Part shown: piece after piece, positions 1-5,545 of the stretch
Layout of the letters: every line of letters begins with the position of its first letter
Position numbering within the stretch: position 1 is the stretch's first letter
From: an uncultured Bacteroidales bacterium
GTDB taxonomy: Bacteria; Bacteroidota; Bacteroidia; Bacteroidales; UBA932
Direction of reading: 5' to 3'
Length of the DNA: 5,545 nt
Assembly: GCA_900322025.1 (NCBI GenBank)
Contig: ONYJ01000154.1
Location: forward strand, 1-5,545
Program-made: the position numbers and the translations under genes
Notes under the pieces: model-generated
Database searches by the model: none
What the model was told of the DNA's origin: nothing
The model's input: only the letters and a program-made list of their open reading frames with translations

Positions 1-28
1 AATAGTCAGACATCTCTTCTTCCATCAT
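1..28 (-). CDS. Start of next operon gene, product unknown (3' end outside window)
   Basis: Only nine codons are visible, reading MMEEEMSDY before the window edge. The start is supported by a strong AAAAGGAG site at 33-40 and by a 4-base ATGA overlap with the stop of the LpxD-like gene, typical of translational coupling in an operon. Two adjacent in-frame ATG codons (at 28 and 25) are possible starts. The fragment is too short to assign a family. By position it should be another glycan-biosynthesis gene, for example a glycosyltransferase or sugar-nucleotide enzyme, but that is inference from context only. Confidence 0.6.
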
Positions 29-933
29 TTTTCTCCTTTTATGTGAACCTTTGCCGGGCATCCATAAACTAAACTATCCGGCTCAACATCTCGTGTAACA
101 ACACTTCCTAAACCAACTTTAGCTCCTTTCCCGATTACTACCCTATTCAAAACGGATGAGTTTGGACCAATCCATGCAGATGCTTCGACCTTTGAAGACC
201 CGCAAAGTATTACATGTGCTGTGATCACAGCATTTTCACCAATATATAGGTTGTGTGCTACATGAACTAAATTATCTATTTTGGCACCTTTTCCTATATA
301 CGTTTGTCCTTCAAATAAACTATTACAGATACAGGTGTTATCACCAATATAGACATTACTACAAATATGTAATCCTCCCACATGTCTTGCATGAATAGGC
401 TCTTTACCTTGTACAGTCAAAATTTGAAAGCCCTCCGAGCCGATAGTTGAATTACATCCGATAATAACATTATCTTCAATTTCAGTGCCCTGCCTTATTA
501 CAGTATTTTCTCCGACAGTAACATTATCGCCAATTACAACTCCCCTATGGATGATGGCTGACTTTGCTATGTTACAATTTTCCCCAACCTTTGTAGGAAA
601 TTCATAGTCTGAATAAAAATCTGTATTCTCGCACAAATAATTATGTATCCTATAAAAATCTGCTTCAGGTTCATCAGAAGCAAACACTTCTACTCTTTCT
701 CCTAAAGTCGACTTCCATTCCTCAACCATTTCTTTTTTTACAATGACCGCTCTAATATTATTGCTCGATTGAACTATTGGCAGGTACTTGTCACTTGTAG
801 CATAAGAGAGTATAGAATGGTAATTAGATGGGCGATCGCAAAAATTCAAACCATCAATAAAAAATTCTTTCTTTATAGTGTTGCTCAAATTAAATAAAGC
901 GTCTAAATCTTCAGCGCTAATATTCCTGTGCAT
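25..933 (-). CDS. LpxD-like left-handed beta-helix N-acyltransferase
   Basis: Predicted cytoplasmic N-acyltransferase of 302 residues, likely acylating the amino group of a sugar nucleotide. Residues 1 to about 110 resemble the uridine-binding N-terminal domain of LpxD. From about 115 to 290 there are imperfect hexapeptide repeats of the left-handed beta-helix type (IGDNVTVGENTVI, IGENAVI). The GSEGFQ motif (165-170) and NLVHVAHN (221-228) match LpxD signatures; His227 sits where E. coli LpxD has its catalytic His. The end (GLGSVVTRDV, then GCPAKV) is typical of small sugar acetyltransferases, and the C-terminal helical extension of true LpxD is absent. I chose ATG at 933 because AAGGAG lies seven bases upstream; the longer GTG start at 957 would bury that site inside the gene. 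The gene follows the GNAT gene after 47 bases and overlaps the next gene by 4. In this context it more likely modifies a 3- or 4-amino sugar than makes lipid A. Acyl donor and sugar are unknown. Confidence 0.85.
   Translation of the reverse strand: MHRNISAEDLDALFNLSNTIKKEFFIDGLNFCDRPSNYHSILSYATSDKYLPIVQSSNNIRAVIVKKEMVEEWKSTLGERVEVFASDEPEADFYRIHNYLCENTDFYSDYEFPTKVGENCNIAKSAIIHRGVVIGDNVTVGENTVIRQGTEIEDNVIIGCNSTIGSEGFQILTVQGKEPIHARHVGGLHICSNVYIGDNTCICNSLFEGQTYIGKGAKIDNLVHVAHNLYIGENAVITAHVILCGSSKVEASAWIGPNSSVLNRVVIGKGAKVGLGSVVTRDVEPDSLVYGCPAKVHIKGEK
33..40 (-). promoter_or_regulatory. Ribosome binding site of the downstream partial gene
   Basis: The minus strand reads AAAAGGAG here, four bases before the ATG at 28 and seven before the ATG at 25. 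It lies inside the last codons of the LpxD-like gene, so translation of the two genes is probably coupled. Confidence 0.6.
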
Positions 934-940
934 AAACCTT

Positions 941-946
941 CTCCTT
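941..946 (-). promoter_or_regulatory. Ribosome binding site that decides the LpxD-like start
   Basis: AAGGAG on the minus strand, seven bases before ATG at 933. No comparable site precedes the alternative GTG at 957, so the shorter 302-residue form is preferred over the 310-residue form. Confidence 0.65.
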
Positions 947-980
947 ACTTTAATCACGCAGAAATATAGGCTGAGCAGAG

Positions 981-1491
981 CTAAAAATTCCGATTTATTT
1001 CTATATATTCGAAATTAGTCACATTAAATGTGGGAAATGTCATGACCGCAAAATGATAATTCTTTCCTGCAATCTTGATATTCGTGGAGTGTAACTCCAC
1101 CCAATTACATTTTTTATAGAAATTTATCAGATTATCGTGGCACAAAAGAATACCAGGTCTCTCCGCTTTACTTATAAACTCATTAGCAGCCCGCATCAAT
1201 CTATGCCCATATCCTGTGTGTTCTCTATCTTTTGTTACACATACATTTCCTATACCTACGCAATTCACCTCGTAAGTATCAAATCGGCAGTTCACATTGA
1301 TTGCATTGAGGTATGCTGCTAATACCCCCCCCCGAGTATCCAAGTAGATGAACATCATTGGCTAATAAATTGTCTTTCAGCCACTTTCTTTGAGATGTAT
1401 CTCCATAATGCCAATGTTCTTCTTTTATCTGAATAATCTGTGTTTTTATTTCTTCAGTTAGATCCTTATTTTGGATATATTTCAGTTCCAT
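981..1491 (-). pseudogene. GNAT-family N-acetyltransferase, frame broken at a nine-G tract (possible phase-OFF gene)
   Basis: Two overlapping frames encode the two halves of one GNAT acetyltransferase. The N-terminal half begins at ATG 1491 (MELKYIQNKD) and runs to LLGYSGG. The C-terminal half continues VLAAYLNAIN and ends at TAG 983-981. The join is exactly the run of nine G at 1325-1333. With eight (or eleven) G the reading would be Y-S-G-G-V-L-A and the protein 169 residues, a normal GNAT size. The acetyl-CoA binding motif A is visible as V-C-V-T-K-D-R-E-H-T-G-Y-G, near residues 83-95. As read, translation gives about 70 residues ending ISSIPQCNQCELPI without motif A; ten G would stop at once (TAT TAG). 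The ATG lies 26 bases inside the end of the preceding gene with only a weak GGTGG site, so translation is probably coupled. Probable role: N-acetylation of an amino sugar made by the aminotransferase. It could be phase-variable, truly decayed, or a homopolymer read error. Confidence 0.8.
1325..1333 (-). repeat. Nine-G homopolymer tract inside the GNAT gene (OFF length)
   Basis: Nine consecutive C on the plus strand, read as G on the coding strand, flanked as TACTC-G9-TATTA. It lies at codons 53-56 of the GNAT gene and is the exact point where the two halves change frame. Eight G restores the frame, nine gives a 70-residue product, and ten gives an immediate TAG. Such tracts are known sites of slipped-strand mispairing in surface-glycan genes of Campylobacter, Helicobacter and Neisseria. 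Confidence 0.85.
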
Positions 1492-2548
1492 TAATCCACC
1501 ATCCACAAGGCAAACCCACAAAATGGTCATTAAAATATTCTACCCCCGGAAGTTCAATATCTGACTTTCCAAAAACAGAATAAATATCATTCCGAATATG
1601 CACACCGGAGGCATAAAAGCCTTCCTCACGGAATTTGTCTATTGTTCTTATTTTGTCTTCTGCCAGAATGCCGTATACCCAATTATTCGGGTTCGTATTA
1701 TCGTGCTCTAGTTCTTGAACACTATAATCGTCGGCAAATCTCTGAGACCATCTTTTTGCATTACTTCTGTGCATAGATAGCAGCTCTTGAAGATGCTTCA
1801 TCTGCTGGTATCCGATGTAGCCGTTTACGTTGCTCATCTTTCCATCATAACCAGGTACAGAAACGTCACACTTAGGATTTATTTCTCCACGGTCATCTCG
1901 AAAATTAGTTCTGTTGATTCCGTTATCTCTTAATAATAAAGCTTTTTTATACGCTTCTTTAGACTTGAAAATGATTGCGGCTCCATCAACACAATTTAAG
2001 AAGCGCACGGCGGTCAAACAGAATATTGTGACATCAGTACCGCAATTTCCTATAAGTTTTCCTTTGTATTCACTGCCGAGGCATTCTATCCCATCATCTA
2101 TGACCGGAATCCCATGCTTCTGTCCAATGTTATTTATCTCATCAATATATCCTGGGTAACCACAGTAATGATTATGTATGATTGCCTTTGTTGATGAATC
2201 AAGTCTTTTCTATACAGAATCGGGATCTAATGAACCAGTGTGGGCATCTATATCAGCCCAACGAACTTCCATTCCATTAGTCACATATGGTTGTGTTGAA
2301 TCTAAACACCCCATCGGGGAAGCGATTACATTTCCTTCATATATACCAAGGCTTTTCAACGTTATAGTAATAGCGTTTCCAAAAGTATTGGTGACTAGTA
2401 TATGTGGAACGCCAAAATACTCCCGTAGAGCATTTTCAAATTTCTTTGTCCATTCTCCATATGCCAGAGCCCCAGAATGGAGAATATCATCCAGTTCTGG
2501 TAATTCCGGCATATATGGCATAAAAAGCGGTATCATACTATTTCTCAT
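1466..2548 (-). pseudogene. Diverged DegT/DnrJ/EryC1 aminotransferase homologue with in-frame amber stop
   Basis: This is a homologue of the intact aminotransferase two genes upstream, aligning from MIPL to the CGWW motif near the end. One frame is open throughout except for TAG at 2212-2210, giving an N-terminal piece ending LDPDSV and a 247-codon remainder beginning KRLDSSTKAI. The paralogue reads DPDSVES with GTA GAG where this gene has GTA TAG, so one G-to-T change would explain the stop. The active site is also altered: Arg178 (CGC), counted from ATG 2536, replaces the PLP Lys; NTFG replaces NSGT; Cys173 replaces the phosphate-site Ser; Glu151 replaces His. Asp148, expected to contact the PLP ring nitrogen, remains. 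The start is ATG 2548 (AAGGG close upstream, 11-base overlap with the acyltransferase) or ATG 2536, which matches the paralogue's MIPL start. Unbroken, it would have about 356-360 residues. It may be a recent nonsense allele of a pseudoenzyme or unusual non-transaminating family member. Confidence 0.8.
2210..2212 (-). other. In-frame TAG interrupting the second aminotransferase homologue
   Basis: The minus strand reads GAT TCT GTA TAG AAA AGA CTT, giving D-S-V-stop-K-R-L. The same frame continues for 247 codons of clear homology to the aminotransferase family, so the lesion is a nonsense codon and not a frameshift. The paralogue has GAG (Glu) at the aligned codon. Confidence 0.85.
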
Positions 2549-3626
2549 TTTCCCTTATTAATAATCGAGCTCTTTTCATCAGAGTATCAAACACTATGCT
2601 GGAAATAACTGTAATAACAAATGTCACAAGCGATAATGCTACCCAGTTATTAACAATATGCTTTACAATAACAAGAATCGGCCAATGAAAAAGATAGGCT
2701 TCATATGATATATTTCCAAGTTTTTCCAAAAGTCCAAGAACGCTCTTCCTCACTGTTCCGGATTCCGTTATGATACAAATATTTAACAGCCCGATAGTAA
2801 GAAAATCAATGAACAGATATATGTTTCCGCTCAATAGATTGTTCATGTATCCTCTTGCTGTTCCAAATAGATTATAGGCTTCAAGAAAACCCATATTATT
2901 TGCTATATCGAGATACAGCCAGCATAGTAAAATTCCTATGATGCCAATCAAGCTAAATAAAAAATATTTATATTTTCTAGTTGTCTTTTTGCCGCTATTA
3001 TGATCAAAATAAATATCTGATGCAACCAAACCTCCGAAAGCAAATGCGTCAAGATGTCCTACCGGACATAATGTAATCAGCATAACTCTCATTGAAAAAA
3101 CAAGCATAATGCATCGATATACTATTCCTATACCTAAAAGAAGATATAGAATTCTGATTAATCCTTTTCTGCTATTCCCCGAAATCTTGAAACAAAATAA
3201 TAATATCAGCCCATTAACAACCTCTATCGTCATCGTCCAGGTATGCGCAGTGAAAGGCTGCAAAGGTGAACAATAATCCGTCACCATCCACAGAAAATTC
3301 TGAAGAAATGGTATATGAAAGAATATATCCCATGGCACGGTATGAAGGATTAACGCCAGTACAGTTACAACTATCATCAATACAAGATAGGGAGGATACA
3401 GCCTTTTTATTCTCTCTTTGAATTTTCGGCTGATAGATGTCGGCTTACTGCCGATAATAAACGACTTAGTTGCAAAGAAGGCGCTTATAACAAAGAAACT
3501 CTCTACCCCCCCCCACATTATCCGCGCAAATGGCGCACTTGCATGGAAGAGCAGGATTCCTATAAAAAGCAGCCCTCTCAGAATCTGTACATTATGGAGC
3601 TTTGCCATCTTATTATCACTTGTCAT
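2538..3626 (-). CDS. Membrane acyltransferase, family 3 (glycan O-acyltransferase)
   Basis: Integral-membrane acyltransferase of 362 residues that probably transfers acetyl or another acyl group to sugar hydroxyls of the exported glycan or its lipid-linked precursor. The Acyltransferase_3 signatures appear in order: Arg17 and His28 in LRGLLFIGILLFHAS; GGVESFFVISAFF (39-51); RLYPPYL (75-81); HTWTMTIEV (128-136); GHLDAFAFGGLVA (190-202); and LGNISYEAYLFHWPIL (303-318). Roughly ten hydrophobic segments fit the family, and no extra SGNH domain is present. The start at ATG 3626 follows AAAAGGA by nine bases and lies 17 bases after the aminotransferase stop; a second Met at residue 7 is possible. 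Codons 38-41 (W-G-G-V) are written by a run of nine G, which leaves the gene in frame. Eight G would read TGG GGG GGG TAG and stop at once; ten would stop about 14 codons later. Expression may therefore be phase-variable, currently ON. Confidence 0.9.
   Translation of the reverse strand: MTSDNKMAKLHNVQILRGLLFIGILLFHASAPFARIMWGGVESFFVISAFFATKSFIIGSKPTSISRKFKERIKRLYPPYLVLMIVVTVLALILHTVPWDIFFHIPFLQNFLWMVTDYCSPLQPFTAHTWTMTIEVVNGLILLFCFKISGNSRKGLIRILYLLLGIGIVYRCIMLVFSMRVMLITLCPVGHLDAFAFGGLVASDIYFDHNSGKKTTRKYKYFLFSLIGIIGILLCWLYLDIANNMGFLEAYNLFGTARGYMNNLLSGNIYLFIDFLTIGLLNICIITESGTVRKSVLGLLEKLGNISYEAYLFHWPILVIVKHIVNNWVALSLVTFVITVISSIVFDTLMKRARLLIRENEK
3506..3514 (-). repeat. Nine-G homopolymer tract inside the membrane acyltransferase gene (ON length)
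   Basis: Nine consecutive C on the plus strand, read as AT-G-T-G9-TAGAG on the coding strand and encoding the end of Trp38, Gly39, Gly40 and the first base of Val41. The frame is open at this length and closed at eight or ten. It matches the GNAT tract in length, strand and Gly-Gly-Val coding. No other run of eight or more G or C occurs in the window. Confidence 0.85.
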
Positions 3627-3643
3627 TCAATCAGTTCCTTTTA

Positions 3644-4732
3644 TTACCAGCCCTTCTTAACCACATCTACTATTCTTTCCCTATCCTCTTTGGTCACCCA
3701 CCAGCCACAAGGGATATGTACGAAGTGACTGTACCAATCATCCATATTAGGAAGTGGACATTTCGCATAAGAAAAGACTGAATGTGTATCATTACGATGA
3801 TGAAGCGGTGAAGCAGTTATGCCATTTTCCTCCATTATCTTGCAGAAGTCATCCCTATTCTCGACACGAAGAGTATAAAGCCAGTACGATGGTTCGGTAT
3901 GATCATAATAAGGTACCAGCGTGACACCAGAAATACTCTTCAAGGCTTCATCGTAGTATTTTCCATTCGAAATATAAGTATCCAGAACTTCGTCCATATG
4001 CTTCATCTGAACGCTGCCGATGGTTGCATTAACATTATTCATCCTATACTTATAGCCGGCACGATGGACATCATTATCCAGACGAGAAACCTTCTTGCTA
4101 AGACCAAACCATCCGAGGCGAAGCGCCTCATCCATTTGACTGTCATCCGGAAAACTGATAGCTCCTCCATCGACAGTTGTCATATGCTTTATAGCCTGGA
4201 AAGAGAAGCATGTATAAGGGGAGTTACTTCCTATTCTCTTTCCCATGTATTTTGCTCCAAAAGCATGAGCTGCATCTTCAATGATTGGAATATTGTATTT
4301 CTTAGAAAGGGCATTGAAACGATCCATGTCGCATACCATACCTGCATAATGAACAAGCATGATGGCTTTCGTTTTTTCTGTAATCTTGCTCTCTACCGAA
4401 TCCGGATCAAGAAGTCCAGTCCTGGGATCTACGTCTGCCCAGACGACTTTTGCACCAGTAATGGCGATTGTGGTATTTGTCGCTTCAGAGGTCATCGGTG
4501 TACTGATTACTTCATCCCCCGCACCTACCCCAATTAATTCAAGTGCGATATGCAGAGCACCTGTTCCGGAATTCAGGGCAATGACATTAGGATTATCGAG
4601 GTATGCAGCAAGATCATTCTCGAAACTCTTCACCGCATCACCAATTGCAATATACCCGCTGTAAAGAATATTTTCGATGGCAGGCATCATTTCTTCACGA
4701 GGTGCAATATATGTTTTAACTAAAGGTATCAT
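3644..4732 (-). CDS. PLP-dependent sugar aminotransferase, DegT/DnrJ/EryC1/StrS family
   Basis: Cytoplasmic PLP enzyme of 362 residues, expected to transaminate a 3- or 4-keto sugar nucleotide to the amino sugar. Visible features, in order: SGYIAIGDAV near the N-terminus; NSGTGALH (54-61), the phosphate-binding loop; VVWADVDP (96-103); EDAAHAFGA (152-160), with Asp153 as the PLP nitrogen partner; and FSFQAIKHMTTVDGG (176-190), with Lys182 as the Schiff-base lysine. NNVNATIG (232-239) and HRNDTHSVF (312-320) are later family motifs. The start is clear: AAGGAGG lies four bases before ATG 4732, and the ATGA overlaps the flippase stop by 4 bases. Its length is normal and all key residues are present. 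A diverged homologue lies downstream, beyond the membrane acyltransferase. The exact sugar cannot be read from sequence; perosamine-, Qui4N-, Fuc4N- or bacillosamine-type products are possible. GC content is clearly higher than in the adjacent flippase gene, suggesting a separate origin. Confidence 0.9.
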   Translation of the reverse strand: MIPLVKTYIAPREEMMPAIENILYSGYIAIGDAVKSFENDLAAYLDNPNVIALNSGTGALHIALELIGVGAGDEVISTPMTSEATNTTIAITGAKVVWADVDPRTGLLDPDSVESKITEKTKAIMLVHYAGMVCDMDRFNALSKKYNIPIIEDAAHAFGAKYMGKRIGSNSPYTCFSFQAIKHMTTVDGGAISFPDDSQMDEALRLGWFGLSKKVSRLDNDVHRAGYKYRMNNVNATIGSVQMKHMDEVLDTYISNGKYYDEALKSISGVTLVPYYDHTEPSYWLYTLRVENRDDFCKIMEENGITASPLHHRNDTHSVFSYAKCPLPNMDDWYSHFVHIPCGWWVTKEDRERIVDVVKKGW

Positions 4733-5545
4733 TTCTCCTCCTTATTCTCATGCTTTCTGCTTTTAACTTCATTTAGTGTGCTTTTTACATAACTTAAACT
4801 ATCTACTTTTAAAGCTTTACTTATAAGCAAATAAATAACTATACCAACAAATATCTCTATTATTAAAAGAATGAGATGATTATTAAATTTGCCAACAACA
4901 AGACTCCTAAAAAATATGACTCCAAAGTACATAAGCATTGATGCAACTACAGGAATCCCCGCATCTCTTAACTGCTCTAATATTGAATAATTAAGCAATT
5001 TACTAATTGCTGGCAAATTAACCAATGTAGAATATATCTCTGCTATCAATGCACTAACAACGATAGCATAAACTGAATCGGATTTAATAACCGTAAAAGA
5101 AAGTATCAAAAGTCCACCTATTTTCTTGATAATTTCCAAATTCATATATAACTTGCTATTACCCAGAGCTTTCATTGCCTGTATTCCTGCAGTTTGTATT
5201 GGCTGAAGTAAATAAACAACACACATAATTTTTAAATATGGTACACAGGCTAGCCATTTTTCGGTTAGAACAACCTCTATCATTTCATATGAAACAGCTG
5301 CTAATCCTAATAATACCGGTCCGAGCAAGAATGTTCCAACCTTAATAGCTCTTTTAGTCATTGCCTTTACTCTATCCAAATTTGACTGCTCTGCTGATAT
5401 CGCCGGAAATAAAACATTAGAAATAGAAGTGTTGATATTAACCGATATTATCGCTGGAAATTTTTCTCCTTGATTACTATATGCCAAATCCTCCTCAGAA
5501 AATTTTTTCCCGATAATTAAATTACGAAGGTTAGAATAAAGTGCA
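4729..5545 (-). CDS. wzx: Wzx-type polysaccharide flippase, C-terminal part (5' end outside window)
   Basis: C-terminal 271 residues of an oligosaccharide flippase of the MOP/polysaccharide-transporter superfamily (WzxC-like), which moves undecaprenyl-linked repeat units across the cytoplasmic membrane. The frame is open from the window edge: codons before the TTG at 5487 read ALYSNLRNLIIG and then KKFSEED, matching the LRNLIIGK...S.EDLA...G..FP signature of this group. So that TTG is an internal Leu codon, not a start. Downstream are NINTSISNVLFPAIS, the motif LTEKWLACVPYLKI, and several long hydrophobic segments, ending in a basic tail (KSRKHENKEEK). It overlaps the aminotransferase by 4 bases. 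The gene is strikingly AT-rich: about 23% GC by hand count over 4801-4920, against about 52% for 4081-4140 in the next gene. Its presence implies Wzx/Wzy-dependent assembly, although no Wzy polymerase or glycosyltransferase is seen here. Confidence 0.88.
   Translation of the reverse strand, partial: ALYSNLRNLIIGKKFSEEDLAYSNQGEKFPAIISVNINTSISNVLFPAISAEQSNLDRVKAMTKRAIKVGTFLLGPVLLGLAAVSYEMIEVVLTEKWLACVPYLKIMCVVYLLQPIQTAGIQAMKALGNSKLYMNLEIIKKIGGLLILSFTVIKSDSVYAIVVSALIAEIYSTLVNLPAISKLLNYSILEQLRDAGIPVVASMLMYFGVIFFRSLVVGKFNNHLILLIIEIFVGIVIYLLISKALKVDSLSYVKSTLNEVKSRKHENKEEK
4737..4743 (-). promoter_or_regulatory. Ribosome binding site of the intact aminotransferase
   Basis: AAGGAGG on the minus strand, four bases before ATG 4732 and inside the last codons (KEEK) of the flippase gene. 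It is a near-consensus Shine-Dalgarno sequence and supports both the start and coupling between the two genes. Confidence 0.65.

Noticed and set aside
934..980. Terminator or promoter in the 47-base gap before the LpxD-like gene
   Set aside because: I see no GC-rich hairpin followed by a T run and no convincing -35/-10 pair; the gap holds only the end of the upstream frame context and the ribosome binding site.
981..1358. Separate 125-codon gene starting MMFIYLDTRGG
   Set aside because: The first ten residues are out-of-frame reading of the GNAT N-terminal half. No Shine-Dalgarno precedes the ATGATG, and the homology to GNAT starts only after the G tract. Reinitiation there is possible but unsupported.
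1466..2017. Separate 183-codon gene starting at TTG 2017
   Set aside because: The same frame continues upstream with conserved aminotransferase sequence to the TAG at 2210, so the TTG is an internal Leu codon.
2210..2212. Pyrrolysine or programmed readthrough at the TAG
   Set aside because: The family is not known to use pyrrolysine, the aligned residue is an ordinary Glu outside the active site, and no stem-loop context was recognised after the codon. A point mutation is simpler.
2178..2561. Plus-strand open frame of 127 codons
   Set aside because: It is antisense to the N-terminal part of the second aminotransferase homologue, which has clear family similarity on the minus strand.
3899..4537. 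Plus-strand open frame of 212 codons
   Set aside because: It lies wholly antisense to the intact aminotransferase, shows no recognisable domain, and has no ribosome binding context; it is a shadow of the real gene.
4729..5487. Flippase starting at TTG 5487
   Set aside because: The frame is open through the window edge and the upstream residues (LYSNLRNLIIGK) match the family, so the gene is truncated by the window rather than starting here.

Overview
The window is a stretch of a surface-polysaccharide biosynthesis locus (capsule, O-antigen or similar glycan). Every recognisable gene lies on the minus strand, so the operon reads from right to left. No RNA gene, insertion sequence, CRISPR array, promoter or terminator is evident. 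The composition is AT-rich and the ribosome binding sites are strong (AAGGAGG, AAGGAG, AAAAGGAG). This fits a low-GC bacterium, most likely a Firmicutes (Clostridia) or a relative. That assignment is inference: an LpxD-like enzyme and a Wzx flippase occur in both monoderm and diderm polysaccharide loci.

In transcription order the layout is: the C-terminal 271 residues of a Wzx-type flippase that enters from beyond the window (5545-4729); an intact PLP-dependent sugar aminotransferase (4732-3644); a membrane acyltransferase of family 3 (3626-2538); a second, diverged aminotransferase homologue broken by an in-frame TAG (2548-1466); a GNAT acetyltransferase broken by a one-base shift in a run of nine G (1491-981); an LpxD-like left-handed beta-helix acyltransferase (933-25); and the first nine codons of a further gene (28 to the edge). 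Neighbouring genes overlap by 4 to 26 bases or are 17 to 47 bases apart, so this looks like one transcript. No gap exceeds 50 bases.

Together the genes suggest a pathway in which a keto sugar nucleotide is aminated, the amino group is acylated (GNAT or LpxD-like enzyme), the lipid-linked repeat unit is flipped by Wzx, and hydroxyls are decorated with acyl groups by the membrane acyltransferase.

The most notable signal is a pair of identical nine-G tracts on the coding strand of two different acyltransferase genes. In the membrane acyltransferase nine G keeps the frame open (ON). In the GNAT gene nine G breaks it, and eight would restore a normal 169-residue protein (OFF). This looks like a two-switch, slipped-strand phase-variation system controlling glycan acylation, although read or assembly error at homopolymers must be excluded. 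The second oddity is the diverged aminotransferase: it has Arg in place of the PLP-binding Lys, lacks the SGT phosphate-binding motif, and carries an amber codon where its intact paralogue has GAG.
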